DNA of 64,000 nt from the NCBI RefSeq assembly GCF_029689925.1, contig NZ_CP121445.1, positions 6,134,501-6,198,500 on the forward strand, given 5' to 3'. Positions 17,807-26,576 of this stretch are shown one piece after another (the first letter of the stretch is position 1; the number at the start of each line of letters is the position of its first letter). Source of the stretch: Anaerocolumna sp. AGMB13025. Lineage in GTDB: Bacteria; Bacillota; Clostridia; Lachnospirales; Lachnospiraceae. The notes beneath the pieces are model-generated. The model was not told where the DNA came from. It saw only the letters and a program-made list of their open reading frames with translations, and did not search any database. A program made the position numbers and the translations under genes.

Positions 17807-19214
17807 TCATTATATCCTCCATCGTCCATCCAGCACGATAACTATAATTTCCCAAAGAATTAATTTTGTGTCCGTAATTTATTAAAAGTTTTCTAAAATC
17901 AGCTACTTTGTCATCATCTGCCAGATTAAACACTACTTTAAAATAGTCATTCTGCGTTTCTTTAATACCAAGTAAATCCTGATTTTCATATTTTCCAGGC
18001 ATCGCCTTTTTTAATAATTGAAATGCAGGTGCACCCGGATTTACTTCTATAATATTAGCTATTATTTCTTGAGGGGGCCTTCCTATATGTTTAATAGCCA
18101 ATTCCCGTATATACTTGGCCTGCTCATACGTCATATCCAAACTTTCGATATCTTCTCCCGGTAACCCAATTACATAACTGGCTATGGTATCAATATTATT
18201 TTGATATAATATTTTAGCTGCGTTTATGTTATCAGCAGTAGTGGCATTTTTATTTATATTAGATAATATCTTATCACTGCCCGATTCAAATCCAATAGCA
18301 ACCTCTGTTATATTCAACATCTTTAAATATTTGACTACATTTTCGTTTACCCTGTTTGCTCTGGCAAAAATTTTAAGTAAAACTTTTGAATCCTTCAATT
18401 TTCTTTGGTATAAAACAGCCACTTCCCTTAGCCAATCTTCATTTTGTAGAAAATCATCACCAATTTCAAATATATATTTAATTGTGGGTATGGTTACAAG
18501 ATATTCTAATTCTTTTATATAATTTTCCGGCGTTTTAAATCTTACACCTGCATCTGCCCTACCACAGAAAAAGCAGTATTGTGAGTTCTCCCTGTTGCTG
18601 CAGCCTTTATGACTGTAACTGCGAAAGCTTGTCAGCACTTCTAATCTTTCCAACTTACTGTCTCTGACCGGTATTCTTTTGTATTGCTCGAATAACTTAT
18701 TATCAATCTCCAATATGAGATTATCATTAATTGGAAATTTTTCATTTTTATTTATAATGACCTTGCCGTTTTCATAATCCATATAAGCAAGATTATTAAT
18801 ATCTTTCCATGGTTTATTTAATATTAAATCAACGAAGGTCTGTTCGCCGTCACTTGTCATAATACAGTCCAAAACACTATGTCTGTTTTTCATAATACTT
18901 TGACAAAGCTGTGTTGCATGATGTCCCCCTAGCACAGTCGTAATATTATATTTCTTCGCTTCGTTAAGAATTTTTAAGGTATTTTTATACGAGGCCATCA
19001 TCGACTGAACACATACCATATTATATTGGGGTAATAGATTTAAGATTTGTTCCAGGGAATAATACTCCCCATCTATGATGTCTATGTAAACATCTAACTT
19101 ACATACCTTGATTGCATAGTTATATAGCGCCAGCAATCCAAGTGGAAGGCAATCATTAACACCATCAGTATAATAATCATCATCCATAGGAGCATAAATT
19201 AACACTACATTCAT
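17799..19214 (-). CDS. B12-binding domain radical SAM protein
   Basis: 471 aa. The N-terminal 160 residues are a cobalamin-binding Rossmann domain (MNVVLIYAPMDDDYY; PLGLLALYNYA; TTVLGGHHATQL). A radical SAM barrel follows with Cys205, Cys214 and Cys217 (GCSNRENSQYCFFCGR). The first spacing is eight residues instead of the usual three. Further barrel motifs are IFEIGDDFL, VAIGFESGSDKIL and YVIGLPGED. Such enzymes methylate unactivated carbons or rearrange rings in natural-product pathways. It lies in the biosynthetic operon after the ATP-grasp gene. Confidence 0.88.
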   Translation of the reverse strand: MNVVLIYAPMDDDYYTDGVNDCLPLGLLALYNYAIKVCKLDVYIDIIDGEYYSLEQILNLLPQYNMVCVQSMMASYKNTLKILNEAKKYNITTVLGGHHATQLCQSIMKNRHSVLDCIMTSDGEQTFVDLILNKPWKDINNLAYMDYENGKVIINKNEKFPINDNLILEIDNKLFEQYKRIPVRDSKLERLEVLTSFRSYSHKGCSNRENSQYCFFCGRADAGVRFKTPENYIKELEYLVTIPTIKYIFEIGDDFLQNEDWLREVAVLYQRKLKDSKVLLKIFARANRVNENVVKYLKMLNITEVAIGFESGSDKILSNINKNATTADNINAAKILYQNNIDTIASYVIGLPGEDIESLDMTYEQAKYIRELAIKHIGRPPQEIIANIIEVNPGAPAFQLLKKAMPGKYENQDLLGIKETQNDYFKVVFNLADDDKVADFRKLLINYGHKINSLGNYSYRAGWTMEDIMNE

Positions 19215-19356
19215 ATTTGATATTCTCCTTTAGCAGTATTCGACTTATTTTGTATAATATATCCCACTAGCAAACAACAAAACACAGTCATTAAAATAAA
19301 ATACAAGGTTTATCAGCGTAATATAATTTACTTCTTAAGACTCTTAACAGCCATAC

Positions 19357-20601
19357 TTACTCCATTTCATAAACAATAGTTGCTACAGCAGTACTGGCTC
19401 TTTTGTATGCTTCATTGCTGTCTTGCCCCTGATACATTAAGACAATTCCGTAACCATCCATCTTGTTTTCAATCAGGTCACCAGTTTTAATCCACTGATC
19501 CATATACACAAGACCGTCCATTCCTTTTACTTCCTCAATACCCCTGATATTTTTTACATAACCAACTCCCGTAAATGCGGTACAAAAGGCAGTTGGTATT
19601 CTTTCACTGACATTTATATGTATTTCTTCTCCCAAACTGATTTTCACTAGACATTCAGAAAGATTTACCCGGGTTGAATTATATGCAGATGCTGCAATCA
19701 GCACACCACCTATCCTTGCATTTACTTCCAAAAGCCCCAGCTTCTCACCCTCTACTCGGTACTCTATGTGAGCAATACCATTATCATATTCCAGCGCTTT
19801 TAAGATTTCCCTACTTCGGTCTGCTATTTTTTGCTGAATTTCTTCACTTAGTCTTGGAGAAGGGGTAACCGCATACTGCTCAAGAAAATCATCATAATCA
19901 TTCAAAACCATTTTGTCGTGAATTGCAATTATATGTGCTTCTCCTTTATCTACAACACATTCTACAGTAATTTCTGCTCCGCTAAGATATTGTTCAGCCA
20001 ACCAATAATCTTTTATTGGATCCATAAAATGTTCATTGGAAGGTGCATTTTTTTTAATATCATACAAATTTTTAACGATTTCCCTCAAAGCGGTTTCGTC
20101 TTGCACTTTTGTAACCGCGCAGGACCCTGCAAAATTCATGGGTTTTACAATAAACGGATAACCTAATTTATCAGCCATTTCATATAAATCCTGAGGCTTT
20201 CTCACCAAACCGAATTTAGGTTGCTCTATTCCTTTGTTACTTAAACAAAAACGGGTCAGGTATTTATTCCTGCATCTCTTTGCCGCACCTACATCCAGTC
20301 CTTTTAACCCCAGTGCACTGCAAAGAATTGCTGTCTGCTCAACAGCATATTCATTTACTGTAACAATAGCATCGATTCTATTTTTAACCTTGTATTCCGT
20401 AACTTCAGTTATGAGGGAATCTACATTATAGACATCTACATCAATCATATCTTCTGCATAGTTATCAAACTCATTTAAGTTATCATTTTTATTCTTTGCA
20501 AAGACAATTTTATGACCTGCTGCAAACAAATACTCCATTAATTGTTTTAATGGGTAATGACCTCCGCCTTTTGCTATAACAACTAATACTGTTTTTCTCA
20601 C
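19357..20601 (-). CDS. ATP-grasp carboxylate-amine ligase
   Basis: 414 aa. ATP-grasp hallmarks: a Rossmann-like N-domain (VLVVIAKGGGHYPLKQLMEY), YPFIVKPMNFAGSCAV (ATP Lys and loop), GAEITVECVVDKGEAHIIA, and the Mg-binding IEYRVEGEKLGLLEVNARIGG with its Glu/Asn pair. It joins a carboxylate to an amine through an acyl-phosphate, as in L-amino-acid ligases of the BacD group. The start is GTG, overlapping the stop of a 38-codon ORF as GTGA; GAGAGGAG precedes it. In this operon it probably forms an amide or peptide bond in the product. Confidence 0.92.
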   Translation of the reverse strand: MRKTVLVVIAKGGGHYPLKQLMEYLFAAGHKIVFAKNKNDNLNEFDNYAEDMIDVDVYNVDSLITEVTEYKVKNRIDAIVTVNEYAVEQTAILCSALGLKGLDVGAAKRCRNKYLTRFCLSNKGIEQPKFGLVRKPQDLYEMADKLGYPFIVKPMNFAGSCAVTKVQDETALREIVKNLYDIKKNAPSNEHFMDPIKDYWLAEQYLSGAEITVECVVDKGEAHIIAIHDKMVLNDYDDFLEQYAVTPSPRLSEEIQQKIADRSREILKALEYDNGIAHIEYRVEGEKLGLLEVNARIGGVLIAASAYNSTRVNLSECLVKISLGEEIHINVSERIPTAFCTAFTGVGYVKNIRGIEEVKGMDGLVYMDQWIKTGDLIENKMDGYGIVLMYQGQDSNEAYKRASTAVATIVYEME

Positions 20602-20714
20602 ATTCGCTCCTCTCTATCCGTCAAACGGATAAGTATATTCTTGTAGTATTCTTTTATATTTTTTATTTGTTCCTGTATGTATGGGAAATCAAAGATAAAT
20701 AAAACACGTTTCAT
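20598..20714 (-). CDS. 38-residue ORF translationally coupled to the ATP-grasp gene
   Basis: ATG at 20714, 7 nt after GAGGTG; the TGA at 20598-20600 overlaps the GTG start of the ATP-grasp gene. The product begins MKRVLFIFDFPYIQEQ and ends LTDREERM, with a hydrophobic N-terminus and a charged helical C-terminus. It lies 18 nt after the KAS-III-like gene, so it is well integrated in the operon. It could be a small subunit, a peptide substrate or a translation-coupling leader. I do not recognise it. Confidence 0.5.
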   Translation of the reverse strand: MKRVLFIFDFPYIQEQIKNIKEYYKNILIRLTDREERM

Positions 20715-20732
20715 TCATTAGCACCTCTCACT

Positions 20733-21695
20733 TTATACTTTTTCCAATACTACGGATGCAATGCTTCTATCACCCTCACTGCAGTCATATGAACCTATTG
20801 CTAACAGCAACATATACCTAACTTCCTCTTTTTTCTGGTCCGTAAAGTCCTTTAAATTTCTTACTATGTCCACATCCCCGATATGCCCTCCATACTCTTT
20901 ATTTTCCATGAAAATGATATTCTTCTTAATCCTTAATAATTTAAGCAATACATTAGAATTAAGATAGTAATTTGTATTCTGGCATATAATTTTATCAATT
21001 TCATCCATTAAAAGACCACTGTCCGTAACTGCTTCTTCCATTGCCTGCTTATATATCTGAGCTAATTTCATATTATTTATCTTAACGTTATCTCCTTTCT
21101 GTTTACAATAACTTCGTTCCCCATAAGATTTAAGACTGGAACCTCTAAGTTTTAGTAAATAGTCCTGATTACTTATAACTATAATTCCTGCACCATCTCC
21201 AACCAGACAATCCCCATGATATCTGTCTGTAAAATTATCCATAAAACAAGAGGTTAATAGTATTACATATTTATTTTTTGTATTTTCAAGTAGGCTGCTG
21301 CTTAGTTTTATACCGGCAAGTGTTCCAGAGCATTGTTGATTTAAGCTGATAACCCCAGCATTTTTCATTTTATATTTATGCTGAATATAGTAGGGAACAT
21401 TGATTCCTTCGTTTTTAAAATTATATATATCCGTAAAAAATAATCCGATTATATCATTGACATCCACTTTGCTATTTTCTATAAAGCGATCTACTAAGGA
21501 TTCATATACTAAAATATGTGATTCCTTGTCGTCATATACAATTGTATTACATTGACTCATTTGTGAAATATAATTTATTTTTTCTTTAAAATCATCTTCT
21601 TTAGCCTCTCCAAATAAATGAGATTCTTGTAATACTTTCTTTATATCTGCTTCTTGCATACCTAAGTAATAATCCATATAGGTTATACCAATCAT
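20733..21695 (-). CDS. KAS-III-like (thiolase-fold) acyltransferase or condensing enzyme
   Basis: 320 aa with the thiolase fold of FabH-type enzymes. The nucleophile is Cys122 in SLNQQCSGTLAGIKL; GDGAG at 166-170 is the structural motif near the second half. The FabH His is replaced (IICQNTN, Cys238 in place of HQAN) and the FabH Asn (GNT) is replaced by YGGHIGDVD with His271. Similar changes occur in KAS-III homologues that esterify or amidate instead of decarboxylating malonyl-ACP, so acyl transfer from the operon's ACP is my preferred reading. The gene ends 18 nt before the 38-residue ORF. Confidence 0.8.
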   Translation of the reverse strand: MIGITYMDYYLGMQEADIKKVLQESHLFGEAKEDDFKEKINYISQMSQCNTIVYDDKESHILVYESLVDRFIENSKVDVNDIIGLFFTDIYNFKNEGINVPYYIQHKYKMKNAGVISLNQQCSGTLAGIKLSSSLLENTKNKYVILLTSCFMDNFTDRYHGDCLVGDGAGIIVISNQDYLLKLRGSSLKSYGERSYCKQKGDNVKINNMKLAQIYKQAMEEAVTDSGLLMDEIDKIICQNTNYYLNSNVLLKLLRIKKNIIFMENKEYGGHIGDVDIVRNLKDFTDQKKEEVRYMLLLAIGSYDCSEGDRSIASVVLEKV

Positions 21696-21715
21696 GTCAT
21701 CACCTTTACTTAAAA

Positions 21716-23230
21716 TTACAGAAATTCAAGCAGTCCCTTTCTGTCAATTTTACCTGAAGCCATATATTTTAATTCACTTTCGTTAATAAAACAAATAACA
21801 GAAGGAATCATATAATCCGGTAATTTACTCTGTATTTCCTTCCTAACGTCTTCAACCTCTAATTCATAATTCATATTTTTTACTATAATTGCAGCAAGTT
21901 TTGTACCCAAATCATTTTTTACCGGTAGTACAAAACAACGATTGATCCTTTTATCCGTAGACAAGACTTTTTCAACTTCTGATGTATAAACCAGATTACC
22001 GCCAACTTTAACCATGTCATCTTTTCTAGAAATAAAATTATATTCTCCGTTTTCATCCAGATAAACAATATCACCGCTTTTATACAGCAGTCCTTCGTCA
22101 AACTTACTTTTTATCAAAACTCTACCCGTTAATTCTTCATGATTACAATACCCAAGCATTAACTGCTCTCCACCTATTAGTAATTCGCCGGGCTCCCCCG
22201 TTTTTGCAATATTCCCATCTTCTTTAACAACATAAAGCTTCACGCCCCTTAAGGCTTTTCCTATGGGGATAGTTTCATTTCCTTCCTTAGGTATTCCATC
22301 CAATATTTTAACTGTTACGGAATGTGTACTTTCAGTTGGTCCATAGCCGTGGATGAATTTAACGTGTTCCAGTTTACTCATTAATTTTCTTATATTCGTA
22401 ACAGAACAAGATTCTCCCCCAAACCAGATACTCTTTAACGCCAGGAAATCCTCTGTAACCAGCTTATTTATCTGGGTTATGATGATATTAATTACGGAAG
22501 GCACAAGAAGCGTATCCGTAATCTTATTATCTTTTAACATATTAATTAACTGCATGGGCCAAATAAATTTATCCATTAAAACAATTGTCCCTCCACAGTA
22601 AAGTGTAACAAAGATATCTAGTACACTGGCATCAAAATGCAGTGGACATACATTAAGGAAACGTGTGTTAGAATCATACAAATTAAGATTAGCTGCATTG
22701 TCTATAAATGTAAGCACACTACTAGTGGGTATTACAACACCTTTGGGAACTCCGGTTGAACCAGAAGTATAAATTATGTATGCTGCTTTGTTCAGGGTAT
22801 CTTTACGGGAAGTTAATTTTTTAGCGTTTCTCTCTGATTCGTCTGTTTTTAGCTCTTCTTGGATATTTACCATAGGAATTGTCATGACTCCATTTAATTC
22901 TTCTATTTTAATACAATCCGTTATAATTAATTTCGCATGGGAATCTTGTGCAATATAACATAATCTTTCTAATGGAAGGGTATAGTCTATTGGAATATAA
23001 GCTGCACCTATTTTCAAAACACCAAAAATACTGATAATTGCAGATATTGATTTTTTCAATAAGATAATAATATTATCCTCTTCATAAACATTATATTTTG
23101 CCAATATTTCTGCTACTCTATTACTTGACTCTCTTAGCTGCTTGTAAGTAATACTGTCACTTCCATGCTCTACAGCCTTCTTAGAGTCATTTATTTCACT
23201 TCTATATAAAATATCCGCTAAATTATACAT
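21716..23230 (-). CDS. Stand-alone NRPS-type adenylation enzyme
   Basis: 504 aa from the ATG at 23230, which follows an excellent AAGGAGGTG; the longer frame would run into the protease gene. Adenylation core motifs are visible: A3 AAYIIYTSGSTGVPKGVV, A5 GYGPTESTHSV, A7 YKSGDIVYLDENGEY, A8 FISRKDDMVKVGG and A10 ASGKIDRKGLLEF with the catalytic Lys. No condensation or carrier domain is fused; the partner carrier is probably the free ACP two genes upstream. It activates an amino or aryl acid as acyl-AMP and loads the carrier thiol. The substrate cannot be read without alignment of the binding pocket. Confidence 0.93.
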   Translation of the reverse strand: MYNLADILYRSEINDSKKAVEHGSDSITYKQLRESSNRVAEILAKYNVYEEDNIIILLKKSISAIISIFGVLKIGAAYIPIDYTLPLERLCYIAQDSHAKLIITDCIKIEELNGVMTIPMVNIQEELKTDESERNAKKLTSRKDTLNKAAYIIYTSGSTGVPKGVVIPTSSVLTFIDNAANLNLYDSNTRFLNVCPLHFDASVLDIFVTLYCGGTIVLMDKFIWPMQLINMLKDNKITDTLLVPSVINIIITQINKLVTEDFLALKSIWFGGESCSVTNIRKLMSKLEHVKFIHGYGPTESTHSVTVKILDGIPKEGNETIPIGKALRGVKLYVVKEDGNIAKTGEPGELLIGGEQLMLGYCNHEELTGRVLIKSKFDEGLLYKSGDIVYLDENGEYNFISRKDDMVKVGGNLVYTSEVEKVLSTDKRINRCFVLPVKNDLGTKLAAIIVKNMNYELEVEDVRKEIQSKLPDYMIPSVICFINESELKYMASGKIDRKGLLEFL

Positions 23231-23247
23231 TTCCCACCTCCTTATCT

Positions 23248-24600
23248 TTAGATCCCGAAATTTTTTGCGGTCAGAAAACCACTCCCACATGAACAATTAT
23301 TCCAGTCAGTCTCAGCTGGATAGCCCATATAATTTATCCCCTTATTGATTGGATTACAATGGCTTCGAAGAACCCCTTTCAGATTTCTTCTGTCTATATC
23401 AGGATGTAATTGAAGATACAGCGCAATCAGTCCGGTGACATAAGCTGCTGCGGCTGAAGTTCCACTAGATACCATCCAGCCGTCTTCCTGTCCCGTTCCA
23501 TCCCTCTTGCCATTGGAAACATCAAAAATACAGCCGGGCTGGGTCGGCATAAGTATTAATTGGGCCTTTGGCATCTTACCGCAAATACCGCATAAATCTG
23601 GAACACATCTTTCATCAAATAGTTCTGATTTATAACCACTTGAAATATCGGATAACTCAAGTTCCATATTAGTATTAACAAAACAACCACCTACAGAGAT
23701 TATATCCGGATATGCTATACTTTGAAAAAATGCATTTTTTCTGTCACTAGAACCATTACCGGAGGAATATACCATAATTATATTTTTAGATACCGCATTG
23801 GCAATTTCCAAATAGATTTGTGGTTCATACCCTATTATTCCCCAGCTACAGTTAATCACATCCGGTACCAATCCCACAGCTTTTTGTAAAGCGGGTATGG
23901 GATAGCTGTTTATTTTATTACATGATTTTACTAATGTGTAGTCACATTTCGGGGCAATTGATAATAATACAGAGGACATAGCTGTTCCATGTCCTCTTTC
24001 ATCTTTGTCCACCAAAAAGCTGTTAACAGCTCCTATTCTATTAAAAGATATGCACTTTTCTTTGTAATACTGATGCTCATATAATCCAGTATCAATCATA
24101 ATTACCCTTATGCCTTGTCCAAAATATCCATTATCATGTAGTGTCCCTGCATTTGCTATTGCGGCAATATCCTCTGGCACATTTAAATGCCTGTAATTTA
24201 AATCCGGTCTTTGTGTCTCTTTTGATTCCAGTTCAAAACTTTGTTTTGGTAATATGATTCTTTCTATCTGCTTTAATTCCTTTGGAATAATAATCTCTTT
24301 TTTGTTTTCATATATGTATTTATCAAAATCTTTTATGTATTTTATTCGATTATAGACAATTTCTGTGGTAAATATTTCTTCAAAGATTTCCTTTTCGCAG
24401 CTTACGGTAATCCCAACTTCAGACCTGGCTTCTACAATACATCCCTTGGCTAAAAAGAAGTGAACGGCTTCCTCAATCCCTTCCTGTTTTGGAATATAAT
24501 CTTTAAAAGTATCCCTATTAAGTTCACCAAGTTCCCTATATATGGACTTTCCTCCATCTGAATAAAATGTTACACTAAATACTACTTCCAATATCTCCAT
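23248..24600 (-). CDS. S8 subtilisin-like serine protease inside the biosynthetic operon
   Basis: 450 aa. The catalytic triad is Asp170 (VIMIDTGLYEH), His204 (DERGHGTAMSS) and Ser382 (SSGTSAAAAYVTG); the oxyanion Asn lies in SSGNGSS. About 160 N-terminal residues resemble a pro-domain or substrate-binding region. There is no signal peptide, so it acts in the cytoplasm or is a processing or editing enzyme for the pathway. Cys residues near the C-terminus (CGICG, CSCGSG) are unusual for a cytosolic subtilase. It starts 17 nt after the ACP stop and ends 17 nt before the adenylation gene. Confidence 0.88.
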   Translation of the reverse strand: MEILEVVFSVTFYSDGGKSIYRELGELNRDTFKDYIPKQEGIEEAVHFFLAKGCIVEARSEVGITVSCEKEIFEEIFTTEIVYNRIKYIKDFDKYIYENKKEIIIPKELKQIERIILPKQSFELESKETQRPDLNYRHLNVPEDIAAIANAGTLHDNGYFGQGIRVIMIDTGLYEHQYYKEKCISFNRIGAVNSFLVDKDERGHGTAMSSVLLSIAPKCDYTLVKSCNKINSYPIPALQKAVGLVPDVINCSWGIIGYEPQIYLEIANAVSKNIIMVYSSGNGSSDRKNAFFQSIAYPDIISVGGCFVNTNMELELSDISSGYKSELFDERCVPDLCGICGKMPKAQLILMPTQPGCIFDVSNGKRDGTGQEDGWMVSSGTSAAAAYVTGLIALYLQLHPDIDRRNLKGVLRSHCNPINKGINYMGYPAETDWNNCSCGSGFLTAKNFGI

Positions 24601-24617
24601 GAAACTTCACCGCCTAT

Positions 24618-24866
24618 CTACATAAAACTGGATTGAATCAAGTCTGCCAGCGCCTCAACGCTGCTAAAGTTTTCTTCAGTCAGCGTATCCGTATCGAATT
24701 CTTTATTATAATAATTTTCAATTGCAACTGTAAGTTCAATAAGCTGCAGCGAATTAAGATTAAGTCCTCCGTTTAGCAAAAGCGTATTCTTATCAATTCT
24801 GCTGTCAGCCATTTTGAAGCTTTCATTCAATATGTTATTAATATCTTCATATATTTTATCTTTCAC
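24618..24866 (-). CDS. Acyl/peptidyl carrier protein
   Basis: 82 aa, four-helix carrier protein. The phosphopantetheine site is Ser39 in GGLNLNSLQLIELTVAIE, with Asn in place of the usual Asp before the Ser. It has a compact acidic composition. Placed between the HemN-like radical SAM gene and the protease and adenylation genes, it most likely carries the activated building block. No phosphopantetheinyl transferase is in the window, so the housekeeping one must load it. Confidence 0.92.
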   Translation of the reverse strand: MKDKIYEDINNILNESFKMADSRIDKNTLLLNGGLNLNSLQLIELTVAIENYYNKEFDTDTLTEENFSSVEALADLIQSSFM

Positions 24867-24902
24867 AACTTTACCCCCTCTTCCTGATATGCAACGAAAA
24901 AA

Positions 24903-26285
24903 TTATTTAACCTTTTTATCGATGTTCATGTCATCCTGATTAAATGGATTTTTATTATGTTTAATCGATTGATAATAGGAATTTTTATTACGTTTTACTT
25001 CACTTTCCGAATAAAAAAAATACGAAATATTTCCTGCCCAGTCTAACCCTTTTTCGCTTAGAAAAATAGTTTGTTCATCTTCATAAATATAACCGTTTTC
25101 TATAAGTACTTTCACTTTTTGATGAATGTTATCATCCTCAGGTATGTCCTTCTTGTTCATTTTTGTAAATGCTGGAAAACATACCATGACTTTATTACGT
25201 TTTTCTTCATCTCTTGATAAATGTCCGCATTCAATAGGTAACATATTATTTTCCAAAGAACCTATATATTCTTTAACGGAACAGAAATTTCTATGATTGC
25301 TTTCTTTTAGGTAACTCATTGCACCTGGTCCGATTCCAATCATATAACTTCCATTGTATCTGTTGTTTCCCAAAGAAATTTCAATACCTGTCCAGGGTTT
25401 TGAATCCACATTGCTATAAAGATTAATTAATACTCTATTCTTATAGCCTAATTGATTCATTTTACTTTGAATAAATTCCGCCATTTCTTTTTCACGTTCC
25501 TCAGAGGGAAGGACTTTAAAATCACCTTTTCTAATGCGGTTAGATAACGTTGTGTTATTAAACTGATTAAATTGATAGGTTTGAATAAATACAGGTTTTA
25601 ATTCTCTCCCTGCTATTTCCAAATCATTCTCAAGAATTTCAATTGTTTGATTTGGCAGGTTATATATCAAATCCAAAGCATAGGAGTTGATTCCAACCAT
25701 GTTCAATTTTTCTACAGTCCCAAAAATATCACTAAGCTTTGCCTTGATGTTTAATTCTTTTCGTAATAACTTGTTAAAAGTCTGAACCCCAAAGCTTACC
25801 CTGGTGACTCCTGCATCCTTTAATATTTTTAATTTATCATAATCATTTAAAGACATAACGTTACCTTCAAAGGATATGCCTTCATTTTCGCTTAAATCTA
25901 TATTCTCATTAATTCCTTCAAAGAGTCTTAATAGTAAATCCTTATGTAAACAGGAGGGCGTACCTCCTCCAAATTGGATATACCTTACTTTTATCTTTTT
26001 ATCATTATTTAACTTCTTTAAGATTGACATTTCTTTAACAAGAGAATTTATAAATAATATTTTTTCTTCATCGTTGTATTGGTGGATTAATTCCTTGAAG
26101 CAGGCGCAGTAAGAACAAAATGAATCACAGAAAGGAATATGTATGTAAAGTAGTTTTTCGATACCGTCATCCTTATAATTATTGTTAAGTACCCCCTCTA
26201 TTGATTTTGCATTATCTTGGAATTTACACAATTTTGGATAAAACCAAGTTAAATTATTCCTATCAGTGAATAATTCTCTCCCCAT
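24903..26285 (-). CDS. HemN-like radical SAM enzyme (possible class C methyltransferase or cyclopropanase)
   Basis: 460 aa. YIHIPFCDSFCSYC gives the cluster Cys53, Cys57 and Cys60. The HemN-type barrel motifs follow: YIQFGGGTPSCL, VTRVSFGVQTFN, YALDLIYNLPNQT. The C-terminal region keeps a HemN wing-like part (YIYEDEQTIFLSEKGL) and a Lys-rich tail. True coproporphyrinogen oxidases are unlikely here. In natural-product clusters HemN homologues act as methyltransferases or cyclopropanases using two SAM molecules. It is the first gene of the operon, behind a near-consensus promoter. Confidence 0.88.
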   Translation of the reverse strand: MGRELFTDRNNLTWFYPKLCKFQDNAKSIEGVLNNNYKDDGIEKLLYIHIPFCDSFCSYCACFKELIHQYNDEEKILFINSLVKEMSILKKLNNDKKIKVRYIQFGGGTPSCLHKDLLLRLFEGINENIDLSENEGISFEGNVMSLNDYDKLKILKDAGVTRVSFGVQTFNKLLRKELNIKAKLSDIFGTVEKLNMVGINSYALDLIYNLPNQTIEILENDLEIAGRELKPVFIQTYQFNQFNNTTLSNRIRKGDFKVLPSEEREKEMAEFIQSKMNQLGYKNRVLINLYSNVDSKPWTGIEISLGNNRYNGSYMIGIGPGAMSYLKESNHRNFCSVKEYIGSLENNMLPIECGHLSRDEEKRNKVMVCFPAFTKMNKKDIPEDDNIHQKVKVLIENGYIYEDEQTIFLSEKGLDWAGNISYFFYSESEVKRNKNSYYQSIKHNKNPFNQDDMNIDKKVK

Positions 26286-26369
26286 AATAAAAACAGTGTA
26301 TTAATTACACGACTCCTTTCCATTTTATTCCCTTTTATATCAAATTTTGTAAATTTTATTCTTTATCAC

Positions 26370-26398
26370 ATTATACGAGTGACGCGTTAATTTGTCAA
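26370..26398 (-). promoter_or_regulatory. Strong sigma-A promoter of the biosynthetic operon
   Basis: On the minus strand TTGACA (26398-26393), a 17-nt spacer and TATAAT (26375-26370): a full consensus, about 85 nt before the first ATG. ACTCGTATA at its -10 edge is repeated in inverted orientation at 26493-26501, a possible operator pair. Confidence 0.85.
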
Positions 26399-26576
26399 TA
26401 TTTATAAATATATTTTTTTCTATTTATTTCCAGTTTTGAATGATGCATAAAAATGCGAAATTTTTAGAATTTTAACAAAATATATAGAATGAACTCGTAT
26501 AGTGCCATACCGGCACACCGCAAAACGCACTCCCCAACCAGATATGTTAGACAGTGCGCTACTTCGTAAGAAAGTT

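Noticed and set aside
18226-18522. 98-codon plus-strand ORF
   Set aside because: Antisense shadow of the B12-radical SAM gene.
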